This document shows positions 24,834-33,714 of a stretch of 64,000 nt of DNA, one piece after another. Within the stretch, counting starts at the first letter, position 1, and each line of letters begins with the position of its first letter. The translations under genes were made by a program, and so were the position numbers. The DNA comes from CAWDVK01 sp963805715 (lineage in GTDB: Bacteria > Actinomycetota > Actinomycetes > Streptosporangiales > Streptosporangiaceae): positions 62,001-126,000 of the forward strand of contig CAWDVK010000018.1 in assembly GCA_963805715.1 (NCBI GenBank), written 5' to 3'. The notes beneath the pieces were generated by a model, which was given only the letters and a program-made list of their open reading frames with translations, searched no databases and had not been told where the DNA came from.

Positions 24834-25900
24834 CGCCCGGCCGCCGGCCCGTTCCCGGGTAGCGTGCTCCCGGCCGGCCCGCTCGCTGGCGGCCCGGCCT
24901 GGGCCAGCAGCTGCTCGCGCAGCGCCGCCACGACCTCGGCCGCCGAGCCGCCCGCGGTGAAGCCGGCGGCCTGCGGGTGACCGCCGCCGCCGAGTGCCAC
25001 GCAGGCCCGGCTGACGTCCACGTCGCCCTTGGACCGGGCCGAGACCTGCCAGGCCCCGTCGTCTGACTCCTTGAGCACGACCGCGATGGCGGCCTCATCG
25101 GTGCGCCGGACCACGTCGATCACGGACTCGGCAGCATCCAGCGACAGGCCAGCCGCCGCCCGGTCAGCGCGGGTGACCGTGGTCCAGACCAGGCCGCGGC
25201 CGTGGCCTGCCCCCGGCTCCAGGACGGCCCGGCCGAGCGCGGCCGACAGCATGCCCAGATACCCGAACGGGGCCCGGTCCCACAGCTCGTGCGCCACCGC
25301 GCCCGGATCGAGGCCGGTCGCGATCAGGCTCGCCGCCAGCCGGTGCACCTGCGGGGATGTCGCCGGGTACTTGAACGAGCCGGTATCGGTGACGAGCCCC
25401 GCATACAGCCCGACCGCGATGTCGGCGGACAGTTCGATCCCGAGCCGGCCGATCAGCTCGTGCGCCAGCACGGCGGTCGCCGCGGCGGCCGGGTCGACCA
25501 GGTGCACGGTGCCGAAGCCGGTATTGGAGGCGTGGTGATCCAGCACGATGAGCTCGCCGGCCCGCGCGGCGTGCCCGGCCAGCAGGCCGAGCCGGTCGGC
25601 GCTGGCCGCGTCGAAGGTCACCATGACCTCGGGCCGCTCGGGATAGGCCTCGGGGGCTGACAGCAGCTCCAGGCCGGGCAGGAAGCCCAGGATGCCGGGC
25701 ACCTCGAACGGCAGGTCCCCGAATGAGGCGACGACGCGCCGCCGCCCGTTGCCGAGGGCCTGGGCCACCGCCAGCATCGAGCCGAGTGCATCAGCGTCCG
25801 GCCGGATGTGGCAGGCCAGGCAGATCTCCCCGGCACCATCCAGGACCTTGACGGCCCGCGCCCACTCGCCCTCGATGTCGCAGAAAGCGGCTGCAGTCAC
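24830..25900 (-). CDS. DHH-DHHA1 phosphoesterase, NrnA-like oligoribonuclease/pAp phosphatase
   Basis: 356 residues. The metal site is built from HIRPDADALGS (31-41), VTFDAASADRLG and the name motif DHH in VLDHHASNTGFG. The DHHA1 RNA-binding part carries CVALGGGGHPQAAGFT near the C-terminus. Homologues hydrolyse nano-RNA and/or pAp. The ATG overlaps the rbfA stop by 4 bp and its stop overlaps truB by 4 bp, so it is locked into the translation-factor operon. Confidence 0.92.
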   Translation of the reverse strand: MTAAAFCDIEGEWARAVKVLDGAGEICLACHIRPDADALGSMLAVAQALGNGRRRVVASFGDLPFEVPGILGFLPGLELLSAPEAYPERPEVMVTFDAASADRLGLLAGHAARAGELIVLDHHASNTGFGTVHLVDPAAAATAVLAHELIGRLGIELSADIAVGLYAGLVTDTGSFKYPATSPQVHRLAASLIATGLDPGAVAHELWDRAPFGYLGMLSAALGRAVLEPGAGHGRGLVWTTVTRADRAAAGLSLDAAESVIDVVRRTDEAAIAVVLKESDDGAWQVSARSKGDVDVSRACVALGGGGHPQAAGFTAGGSAAEVVAALREQLLAQAGPPASGPAGSTLPGNGPAAGR

Positions 25901-26448
25901 GATCGGGAGTATCCCGCGCCCTGATCTGTCCTGGCGGACGTTTCCCCGATCAGCTCGGCCGGGCCGGGCCGGTCGTTGCCCGCGCCGTCGCCGGTGCTGT
26001 CGCCTGCGGGCTGGCGGCCGCCGTCCCCGGACTCGCCGGGCAGCCGGTACGGGTCGGGGTCCCCGGCCGGCTCGGCGCCGGCCCGCGCGGCGGCCAGCGC
26101 CGCATCGGCGGCCCGGGCCCTGGCCACCAGGTCCTCGATGTTCTGCGCGTTGTCGGGGACGGTGTCCGGCACGAACGAGATCGACGGGGTGTGCTTGATC
26201 CCGGTCTGCCGGCCGACCTCGGACCTGATCAGGCCGGTCGCGCTGGCCAGCGCCGCGGCAGTCCCGGCGCGCTCATCCGCTGACCCGTACACGGTGTAGA
26301 AGACCGTGGCCTCGCGCAGGTCACCGGTCACCCGCGCCTCGGTGACCGTGACGAACCCCAGTCGCGGGTCCTTGACCCGCCGCTCCAGCATCTCGGCGAC
26401 GATCTGGGCAATCCGCTCGCCGAGCTTCCGCGCCCTGGCTGGGTCCAT
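25897..26448 (-). CDS. rbfA: Ribosome-binding factor A with acidic tail
   Basis: 183 residues from ATG 26448, five bases after the DUF503 stop, with GGGGGAG as ribosome-binding site; an upstream in-frame ATG (26535) lies inside DUF503 and is rejected. The KH-like RbfA fold covers about 1-115: GERIAQIVAEMLERRVKDPR, then FVTVTEARVTGDLREATVFY, and HTPSISFVPDTVPDNAQNIE. The remaining 65 residues are a disordered Gly/Asp/Pro-rich extension common in actinobacteria. It helps 16S 5' end maturation. Confidence 0.93.
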   Translation of the reverse strand: MDPARARKLGERIAQIVAEMLERRVKDPRLGFVTVTEARVTGDLREATVFYTVYGSADERAGTAAALASATGLIRSEVGRQTGIKHTPSISFVPDTVPDNAQNIEDLVARARAADAALAAARAGAEPAGDPDPYRLPGESGDGGRQPAGDSTGDGAGNDRPGPAELIGETSARTDQGAGYSRS

Positions 26449-26453
26449 CCCGG

Positions 26454-26753
26454 TCACTCCCCCTCGTCGTTGAACAGCCGCTGCCGGGCCGACAGCAGCT
26501 CGATGTCCGGGCGCCCGGCGACGAAGCGCTCGCATGCCTCCAGCACCGAGACGGCGTGCGCCGCCGTGTCAGCCACGACGGCGACGCCGATCTCGGCCCG
26601 CCGGTGCAGATCCAGGTGCCCGGTCTCGCCGACGGCGGCACCGGGGAACGCCCGGTGCACCTCGGCGATGAGCGGCCGGATCGCCGACCGCTTCTGCTTG
26701 AGCGACCGCACATCGCCGAGCAGCACGTCGAGGGTCAGCGCGCCCACGTACAT
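26454..26753 (-). CDS. DUF503 (YlxP-like) protein
   Basis: 99 residues: MYVGALTLDVLLGDVRSLKQ, then KRSAIRPLIAEVHRAFPGAA, then HRRAEIGVAVVADTAAHAVS. This is the standard small ferredoxin-like-fold protein encoded between infB and rbfA in many Gram-positives. Function not settled; the location suggests ribosome biogenesis. It is coupled to rbfA. Confidence 0.93.
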   Translation of the reverse strand: MYVGALTLDVLLGDVRSLKQKRSAIRPLIAEVHRAFPGAAVGETGHLDLHRRAEIGVAVVADTAAHAVSVLEACERFVAGRPDIELLSARQRLFNDEGE

Positions 26754-26798
26754 GGCAGCGGTATCCGCTTCAGCGCTATCCGGATCCGGTCAGCCGCC

Positions 26799-29749
26799 TC
26801 AGGTGCGCGGCTTCTCCCGCATCTCGAAGGTCTCGATCATGTCTTCGACCTTGATGTCGCTGTAGCCGATGCCGATACCGCACTCGAAGCCCTCCCGGAC
26901 CTCGGTCGCGTCGTCCTTGAACCGGCGCAGTGACTCGACCGACAGGTTGTCGGAGACCACGATGCCGTCCCGGACCAGCCGCGCCTTGCTGTTGCGCGTG
27001 ATGGTCCCGGAGCGGACGATGCAGCCGGCCACGTTGCCGACCCTGGGTACCCGGAAGACCTCCCTGACCTCGGCCGTGCCGAGCTGGGCCTCCTCGAATT
27101 CCGGCTTGAGCATGCCCTTGAGCGCGGCCTCGATCTCCTCGATCGCCTGGTAGATGATCGAGTAGTAGCGGATGTCCACGCCCTCGCGCTGCGCCAGCTC
27201 GCCGGCCGGCTGGCCGGCCGGACGTTGAAGCCGATGATCACGGCCTCGGACGCGATGGCCAGGTTCACGTCGTCCTGGGTGATCGCGCCGACGCCGCGGC
27301 CGATCACCCGCAGCACGACCTCCTCGCCGACATCGATCTTGAGCAGCGCGTCCTCGAGCGCCTCCACGGAGCCGGAGACATCGCCCTTGATGATGAGCAG
27401 CAGCTCTTCCCGCTCGCCGGACTTGAGCGCCGACTCCAGGTCCTCGAGCGTGACGCGCGGCCGCCGCTGGGCGAACATCGCGCTGCGCTCCCGTGCCTCG
27501 CGCCGCTCGGCGATCTGCCGGGCGACCCTGTCGTCGTCGACCACCAGGAAGCTGTCCCCGGCGCCGGGCACGGCGGTGAGGCCCAGCACCTGAACCGGCC
27601 GCGACGGCGGCGCCTCGGCTACCTGGGCGGCATTCTCGTCCAGCATGGCCCGGACGCGGCCGAATGCCTCGCCAGCCACGATCGAGTCGCCGACGTGCAG
27701 CGTGCCGCGCTGAACCAGCACGGTGGCAACCGGGCCGCGGCCCTTGTCCAGGTGCGCCTCGATCGCGACGCCCTGCGCCTGCTGGTTCGGGTTGGCGCGC
27801 AGGTCAAGCTCGGCGTCGGCGGTCAGCACGACCGCCTCGAGCAGCGCGTCGATGCCGGTGCCGTTCCTGGCCGAGACGTCCACGAACAGCGACTGGCCGC
27901 CGAACTCCTCAGCCACCAGGCCGTACTCGGTCAGCTGAGCCCGTACCCGCTGCGGGTCAGCGCCTTCCTTGTCGACCTTGTTGACGGCCACCACGATCGG
28001 CACGCCCGCCGCCTGCGCGTGGTTGAGCGCCTCGGTGGTCTGCGGCTTGACTCCGTCGTCAGCGGCCACCACGAGCACGACCAGGTCGGTCGTCTCCGCG
28101 CCGCGGGCCCGCATGGCAGTGAAGGCCTCGTGACCGGGAGTGTCGATGAAGGTGATCTTGCGCTCCTGGCCGTCCACGACGGTGTCGACCTGGTAGGCGC
28201 CGATGTGCTGGGTGATACCGCCCGCTTCTTTCGCGACCATGTTGGTGTGCCGAATCGCGTCGAGCAGCTTGGTCTTGCCATGGTCGACGTGACCCATGAC
28301 CGTGACCACCGGCGGCCGGGACACCAGGTCGGCGTCCTCGCCCTCGTCCTCGCCGAACTCGATGTCGAACTGCTCCAGCAGCTCCCTGTCCTCTTCTTCC
28401 GGGGAGACCACCTGAACGTTGTAGTTCAGCTCGGCGCCGAGCAGCTGCAGCGTCTCGTCGTTCACCGACTGGGTGGCGGTGACCATCTCGCCGAGGTGGA
28501 AGAGCACCTGCACGAGCGCGGCCGGGTTCACGCCGATCTTGTCGGCGAAGTCACTCAGCGACGCGCCGCGGGACAGCCTGATGACCTGCCCGGTGCCGCG
28601 CGGGACCTGCACGCCGCCGATGGACGGCGCCTGCATGTTGTCGAACTCCTGGCGCCGCTGCTTCTTCGACTTGCGACCGCGCGAAGGCCGCCCGCCTGGC
28701 CGGCCGAACGCACCCTGCGTACCGCTCCGGCCGCGACCGCCGGCGCCCGGGCGCGCCGGGCTCATGCCCGGCCGGGCACCTCCGCCGCCGCCGCGCGGGC
28801 CGGCGCCGCCAGCGCCCGCACCAGGGCCGCCGCGGCCCCCGCCGGGCCTGGCACCCGCGCCGGGACCGCCCGGGCCGCCGCGGCCGCCAGGGCCACCCGG
28901 GCCGCCGGGGCGGCCGCCCACCGGCCGGGGCGGCATGCTGCTCGGGCTGGGGCGCGGGCCGCCGGGACGCGGGCCGCCGGGCCGCGCGGCGTCGGCCGGG
29001 CCGCCGGGACCGGGGCGGCCAGGAACGCGCGGGGCCGCGGGACGCGGACCGCCAGGCGCCGCGGGCTGGCCCGGACGTGCCGGGCCGCGCGGCGCGGCGC
29101 CCATGCCCGTGGGAGTGGAGCTGAACGGGTTGTTGCCGGGCCGCGGCCCTGGCCGCGGCGTACCGGGCCGCTGGCCGCCGCCGGGCTGAGCGCCTGGCCG
29201 CGGCGCACCGCCGCCGGGACGCGGCGGGGCCGGCCGCGCCGCCGCTGCGGGCTGGCTGGCCGGGGCCTGCGGGGCCTGCGGGGCCTGCGGCGGCGCCGCG
29301 GGCTGGGCCGGCGGGAACGGGACGGGCGGCGGCACCTGGCCGCCGGCATCCCGCCGCGGCTCGGCTGCGGGCCTGGTCACGGTCTCCGCTGCGGCGGCGG
29401 CAGGGCCGCTTGCGGCCGCTACCGGACTGTCCTGCACGGGCGCCTCTGCCTGTAGGGGGGCTGATGCCTGCGCCTGCTCGGGCGCGGCCTCAGCGCGCGC
29501 GGCAGCTGCCTGGCCATTGACGTTCCGCTTGCCCTCGGCCGCTGCCGGGGGCTGCGACGAGCCGCCGGCCGCCTTCGCCTGCTTAGGCTGCTGGCCTGCG
29601 AACTCATCCTTGAGCCTGCGGACTACCGGCGCCTCGATCGTCGAGGACGCTGACCGCACAAACTCGCCCATTTCCTGGAGCTTGGCCATCACGGCCTTGC
29701 TCTCTACCCCGAACTCCTTCGCGAGTTCGTATACCCGGACCTTCGCCAC
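26799..29749 (-). CDS. infB: Translation initiation factor IF-2, frame-broken near the C-terminus
   Basis: IF-2 places fMet-tRNA on the 30S subunit. GTG 29749 follows GAGGGAG. The N-terminal helical domain (KVRVYELAKEFGVESKAVMA) is followed by about 290 residues of Pro/Gly/Ala/Arg low complexity. Then comes the GTPase core with G1 GHVDHGKT, G3 DTPGHEA and G4 NKVDK, and the beta-barrel domain. After EAVIIGFNVRPA the frame goes wrong and reads into an Arg/Ser-rich artefact ending at 26837. The real C2 domain (GVDIRYYSIIYQAIEEIEAA, then LKGMLKPEFEEAQLGTAEVR, to MREKPRT) is in another phase ending at 26799. The phase change falls in a GGCCGGC-rich repeat at 27201-27222. An infB broken here could not work, so a base-call error is likely. 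Confidence 0.93.
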
Positions 29750-29869
29750 TACGCTCCCTCTACCTGGCCCGGCGTACCGGACCTGCCAGCCGGCGGGGCA
29801 GCGCGTGCTCCGTCCGGCGTTAGCTTGTGGTGTTCATCGCCGCTTGCTCATCGGGCGCTCATTGCCATC

Positions 29870-30211
29870 TCAACCTGCCTTCTCCGGCCCTACCTGCCCG
29901 TCCGTCTGTCCATCTTGCCCGTCAAGTCCCGGCAGCGAAAGGCCGGGACTTGGTGTCGCGAGGTACTCGGCCACCTTGCCATCCGGGAGCGGCCCCGGCA
30001 GGCGCAGGGCCCGCGGGATCGCTTTCCGGCGCCGGGCTCTCGCCAAGCACCCCTGGACGGGATGCAGGTAAGCACCCCGGCCAGGCAGCCGCCTCGTCAC
30101 GTCAGGGACTATCTCGCCACCTGCCGCCACCAGGCGAAGCAAGTCGGACTTGGCCGCACGGGTCCCGCATCCCACGCATGTCCGGGTCGGTGACTCCGGC
30201 CAACCTGGCAA
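29870..30211 (-). CDS. ylxR: YlxR (DUF448) RNA-binding protein
   Basis: About 113 residues. The signature is PTRTCVGCGTRAAKSDLLRL, then EIVPDVTRRLPGRGAYLHPV, then CLARARRRKAIPRALRLPG, which matches the YlxR fold (GRGAY/W motif). No ATG or GTG is available before the domain. TTG 30211 is the most plausible start, 33 bp after the nusA stop. Its place between nusA and infB is canonical; it is thought to bind RNA or modulate transcription-translation factors. The tail (LDGQDGQTDGQVG) is low complexity. Confidence 0.85.
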   Translation of the reverse strand: MPGWPESPTRTCVGCGTRAAKSDLLRLVAAGGEIVPDVTRRLPGRGAYLHPVQGCLARARRRKAIPRALRLPGPLPDGKVAEYLATPSPGLSLPGLDGQDGQTDGQVGPEKAG

Positions 30212-30243
30212 TACGGACCGCCTAAGCCGTTCCGCCGTCAAGC

Positions 30244-31377
30244 TTACAGTGCCGGCGCATCTGCGGCACCTGGCACAGTACCGGGGACCCCGCGGCCGGC
30301 TGACGACCCCGGTCCCGCATCGCCCGGGCCGGCGGCCTCTCCGGCGGCTGCCGCCGGGTCCGCCGCCGGGTCCGCCGCCGCTGCCGGGTCCGCCGCCGCT
30401 GCCGGGTCGGCCGCTGCGGTATCCGGCCTGATGTCGATCCGCCAGCCGGTCAGCCTGGCCGCCAGCCGGGCGTTCTGCCCTTCCTTGCCGATCGCCAGCG
30501 AGAGCTGGTAGTCCGGCACGATCACCTGGGCCACCCGGGCCTGGGCGTCGACCACGATCACCCTGGACACGCGGGCCGGCGACAGCGCATGCGCCACGAA
30601 CTCGGCCGGATCCGGCGAGTAGTCGACGATGTCGATCTTCTCGCCGTGCAGCTCGGTCATGACGTTGCGCACCCGGCTGCCCATCGGCCCGATGCACGCG
30701 CCCTTGGCGTTCACGCCCGGCTGGTGCGAGATCACCGCGATCTTGCTCCGGTGCCCGGCCTCGCGGGCGATCGCCGCGATCTCGACGGCGCCGGACGCGA
30801 TCTCCGGCACCTCCAGCGCGAACAGCTTCTTCACCAGGCCCGGATGCGTGCGCGACAGGGTCACCGACGGCCCGCGGTAGCCCTTGCGGACGTGCAGCAC
30901 GTAGCAGCGCAGCCGCTCGCCGTGCACGTAGCGCTCGCCCGGAACCTGCTCGGTGGGCGGCAGGATGGCCTCGAGCTTGCCCAGGTCAACCAGCACGGCA
31001 CGGGGATCCTTGCCCTGCTGGATGACGCCGGCCACGATGTCGCCCTCCCGGCCCGCGTACTCGCCGAACGTCAGCTCGTCCTCGGCATCGCGCAGTCGCT
31101 GCAAGATGACCTGGCGCGCCGTGGTGGCCGCTATCCGGCCGAAACCGTCCGGCGTGTCGTCATACTCCCTGGCTGCGCCGCCGTTCTCGGCTGGCTCGGT
31201 GGCCCAGACGGTGACATGGCCGGTCTGCCGGTTCACATCCACCCGGGCCGCGGCCGCGGCGCCCTCGCTGCGGTGGTAGGCAACAAGGAGCGCGTCCTCG
31301 ATGGCCTTGATCGCCAGCTCCATCGAGATGTCTTTCTCGGCTTCCAGGCTGCGCAGGACGGCCAGGTCAATGTCCAT
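30244..31377 (-). CDS. nusA: Transcription termination/antitermination protein NusA
   Basis: 377 residues from ATG 31377, which overlaps the rimP end by 11 bp; the upstream ATG at 31410 is within rimP. Domains: the N-terminal RNAP-binding part (DIDLAVLRSLEAEKDISMEL), S1 (GDIVAGVIQQGKDPRAVLVD), KH1 (GACIGPMGSRVRNVMTELHG) and KH2 (LSLAIGKEGQNARLAARLTG). NusA modulates pausing, termination and antitermination. The C-terminus ends in an AAADP/AAAD tandem repeat of about 30 residues beyond the fold. No acidic C-terminal repeats follow, as is usual in actinobacteria. Confidence 0.95.
   Translation of the reverse strand: MDIDLAVLRSLEAEKDISMELAIKAIEDALLVAYHRSEGAAAAARVDVNRQTGHVTVWATEPAENGGAAREYDDTPDGFGRIAATTARQVILQRLRDAEDELTFGEYAGREGDIVAGVIQQGKDPRAVLVDLGKLEAILPPTEQVPGERYVHGERLRCYVLHVRKGYRGPSVTLSRTHPGLVKKLFALEVPEIASGAVEIAAIAREAGHRSKIAVISHQPGVNAKGACIGPMGSRVRNVMTELHGEKIDIVDYSPDPAEFVAHALSPARVSRVIVVDAQARVAQVIVPDYQLSLAIGKEGQNARLAARLTGWRIDIRPDTAAADPAAAADPAAAADPAADPAAAAGEAAGPGDAGPGSSAGRGVPGTVPGAADAPAL
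30344..30412. repeat. Ala/Asp/Pro-coding repeat in the nusA 3' end
   Basis: Imperfect 15-18 bp units (CGGGTCCGCCGCCGCTGC-like) encode AAADPA on the minus strand, in frame. Confidence 0.8.
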
Positions 31378-31965
31378 CGGGCCCCTCCTCGTCTGCGTCG
31401 TCGCCGGCATCGCCGATCGGCGCGAACTCGATCTGAACCTTGCCAGGACCCAGCTCGCGATAGCCGAACTGCCGGGTCTCGCCGTCCACGTCCAGCGTGA
31501 CCCCGTCCTGGCTCGCTCCCCTCACCCGCCCGGTCACCGGCCCGGCCGGCGCCTCAGCGGCCCTCTGCTGCGCCGCCGGGGCTACCGTCACCAGCCGCCC
31601 GATCGCCCGGCGCCAGTGCTTGGGCTCGGTCAGCGGCCGGTCCACGCCCGGCGATGAGACCTCCAGCGTGTAGGGCTGCTCGCCCATGGCCGCAGCGGCG
31701 TCGAGCTCGGCGGACAGCTCGCGGCTGACCACCGCGATGTCATCGAGACTGACGCCGCCGTCGGAGTCGACGACGATCCGCAGCAGCCGGCGGCGGCCGG
31801 CCGACGTGACCCGGACGCTTTCCAGGTCCATGCCCGCGGCCTTAGTGGCCGGCTCCAGCAGGGCGAACAGCCGCTCGGAGTCGGCTGCGCCGTCAGCCGG
31901 ACGCCGGCTGCCGGAGCCGGGGCTGGCCGTCGCGCCGGGCTGTGACGGGAGCTACCGTGCATCAC
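31367..31965 (-). CDS. rimP: Ribosome maturation factor RimP, frame-broken near the N-terminus
   Basis: RimP aids 30S assembly. The core is clear: RLFALLEPATKAAGMDLESV, then RVTSAGRRRLLRIVVDSDGG, then LDDIAVVSRELSAELD and TLEVSSPGVDRPLTEPKHWR, followed by the SH3-like C-terminal domain. The conserved N-terminal helix (ADSERLFALLEPATKAAG) has no ATG, GTG or TTG in its own phase back to a TAG. The only ATG upstream (31962/31965, MHGSSRHSPARRPAP) is one phase off. Either an indel lies near 31880-31930, or translation starts inside at ATG 31831 and loses ~30 residues. The 3' end overlaps nusA by 11 bp. Confidence 0.88.
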
Positions 31966-32140
31966 GACCTCCTCGTCCGCGACCTGTGCTGTTGTGCGAG
32001 CCGGCCTCTAGCCTAGCTGCCGCGATGGCGTGCGGCCTGCCAGCCAGCCGCCTCGGATTCCTGGCCTGCTCAGCTCCGGGCCCGTGACATGCTGGGCTTA
32101 CGGCGGCGCGAGCCGCCTGGACAGGGGCTGGAGGACAGAC

Positions 32141-32683
32141 GTGGCAGCAGCTGCGAGCCGCCGGGCGATGCTGGCCGGCGCCGCGGCGCTGCCCCTTTTC
32201 CTGGCCGGGTGCAAGGGCCTGCAGGCGCTGGGCACGCCGCCGCGGCCCGCGCCGGACGTGGGACTGCTGAAGGGCGCCATCGCCGCCGAGGAACTGATGG
32301 TGGCGCGGTACCAGGCGGCACTGCGGGGCGCACAGGTCGTGCCGGAGGTCACCCTCAGCGCTCTGCTACTGGAGCATCAGCAGCATCTGGGTCAGCTCCG
32401 GGCGCGGCTCATCGCCGGATCACCGCAGGCGGCCGGAGCCGCCTCGGCCGCGGCGTCACCCGGCGGATCTGCCGCCTCGCGCTCGCCCGCGCCGGGGCCG
32501 TCCATCCCGGCCGAGCCCGGCCAGCTGGCCAGCTACCTGGCCGGCGAAGAGCAGGCAGCGTCGGACTACCTGCTCCGCGAGCTGCTGGCGGCACCGCCCG
32601 CGCTGGCTCAGCTGCTGGCCAGCATCTCGGCTTCGGAGGCCACCCATGTGCCGGTGCTGCAGGTGGCGGCAGGGCACCGGTGA
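32141..32683 (+). CDS. Lipoprotein with ferritin-like domain (DUF4439-related)
   Basis: 180 residues from GTG 32141, with GGAGG 7-11 nt upstream; a longer in-frame ATG (32030) lacks support. The signal SRRAMLAGAAALPLFLAGC has a lipobox ending at Cys24 and a twin arginine, so export could be by Tat. The mature part is a helical bundle: LLKGAIAAEELMVARYQAAL, then LSALLLEHQQHLGQLRARLI, an A/S/P linker, and QAASDYLLRELLAAPPALAQ, with Glu and His spaced as in ferritin-like folds. GTGA overlap with the next gene. Function unknown; the pair habitually lies next to rimP in actinobacteria. Confidence 0.75.
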   Translation: MAAAASRRAMLAGAAALPLFLAGCKGLQALGTPPRPAPDVGLLKGAIAAEELMVARYQAALRGAQVVPEVTLSALLLEHQQHLGQLRARLIAGSPQAAGAASAAASPGGSAASRSPAPGPSIPAEPGQLASYLAGEEQAASDYLLRELLAAPPALAQLLASISASEATHVPVLQVAAGHR

Positions 32684-33129
32684 CCGGCTCCCCGTCCCGG
32701 CAGGCGGTCCGGGCGCTGCAGGCCGCCCTGGCCGCCGAGGAGGCCGCGAGCTACGGCTACGGGGTGATCGGCGCGCACCTGACCGGCTCCGCCCTGGCCG
32801 ACGCGACGGCCGACTGGGTCGCGCACCAGCGGGCCAGGGACGTCCTGCAGCTGAGCCTGCAGGCCCGCGGGGCGGCGCCGGTGCCCGCCGCGGTCGCTTA
32901 TCAGCTGCCGCATCCAGTAGGGACCGCGGCGGAGGCGAGCTCCCTCGCCGTCATCCTGGAGGAGCGGGTGGCCCGCGCGTACCTGGGCCTGGTGGCACTC
33001 ACGGATCAGTCCCTGCGGCAGCTCGGCGCCCTGCAGGTCCGGGCGGCGGCCCTGCGCGGCGCCGCCTGGCGCGGGCGGACCGTGGCCTTTCCCGGCCTGC
33101 CGCCGAGCGCGCTGGCCCGCCGTTCCTGA
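32680..33129 (+). CDS. DUF4439 ferritin-like domain protein
   Basis: 149 residues. It starts at GTG 32680, overlapping the stop of the previous gene (GTGA), hence coupled. Four helices are visible: QAVRALQAALAAEEAASYGY, then LADATADWVAHQRARDVLQL, then ASSLAVILEERVARAYLGLV and a final R/A-rich helix. Glu pairs in AAEEAASYGYG and ILEERVARAYL fit a ferritin-like di-iron or degenerate site. It is soluble, unlike its lipoprotein partner. Role unknown. Confidence 0.8.
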   Translation: MTGSPSRQAVRALQAALAAEEAASYGYGVIGAHLTGSALADATADWVAHQRARDVLQLSLQARGAAPVPAAVAYQLPHPVGTAAEASSLAVILEERVARAYLGLVALTDQSLRQLGALQVRAAALRGAAWRGRTVAFPGLPPSALARRS

Positions 33130-33189
33130 CTGCCCAGGCCCGCGCGGAGCCGCGGAATCGCGCAGAGCCGCGCGGAATCGCGCAGGCAA

Positions 33190-33501
33190 TCAGTGCGCGG
33201 CGGCGAGGACGCGCTCGATCATGGCGGCGGCCGCCGCCAGGTCGTCGCCCGCGGCAATCCGCTCGGCCCAGGGCCACCAGAACCAGCACTGCCCGTCCTG
33301 GCCGACGCCGGCGTACACGTCCTCGGCCAGCGCGGTCGCCGCCGGATTCACCACGTGCAAGCTCGGAACGCGGCCTGGCGGCGTGACGAGCCTGGCCGCG
33401 AAGCCGCGGGCGGCCAGCACCGCGGCGAGGCTCTCGAGCCTGTCGATAGTGTCGCTCCAGCGTGCGGCGGTGCCGCTGGCCTGCTGGGTTCCGATCGTCA
33501 T
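33190..33501 (-). CDS. Small conserved partner of the XRE-DUF5753 regulator
   Basis: 103 residues from ATG 33501, chosen because TAGGAGTG lies 8 nt upstream (ATG 33522 would sit inside this site). Reads TAARWSDTIDRLESLAAVLA, then RLVTPPGRVPSLHVVNPAAT, then DGQCWFWWPWAERIA. The compact alpha/beta protein with a Trp-rich strand is of a type often encoded divergently from XRE-DUF5753 regulators. It may be the regulated partner or the antagonist. Function unproven. Confidence 0.6.
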   Translation of the reverse strand: MTIGTQQASGTAARWSDTIDRLESLAAVLAARGFAARLVTPPGRVPSLHVVNPAATALAEDVYAGVGQDGQCWFWWPWAERIAAGDDLAAAAAMIERVLAAAH

Positions 33502-33714
33502 TCTGTCACTCCTAGTGGTCATTCATATTCATAGAGTAATGGCACTTCTCCAGAATGCCCGCGCCGCCTGCTAGATGCAATATGCATTGCGTAATTCGCG
33601 CGGACGCCCCGGATCGTTGCAGGTGAGCGCCAGGAACAGCCAACTGGACGGGAGATGCCTAACGCGTCCAGACTGGTCTGTCACATGTCGAGCCAGCGCG
33701 GCGGGAGGTGACCG

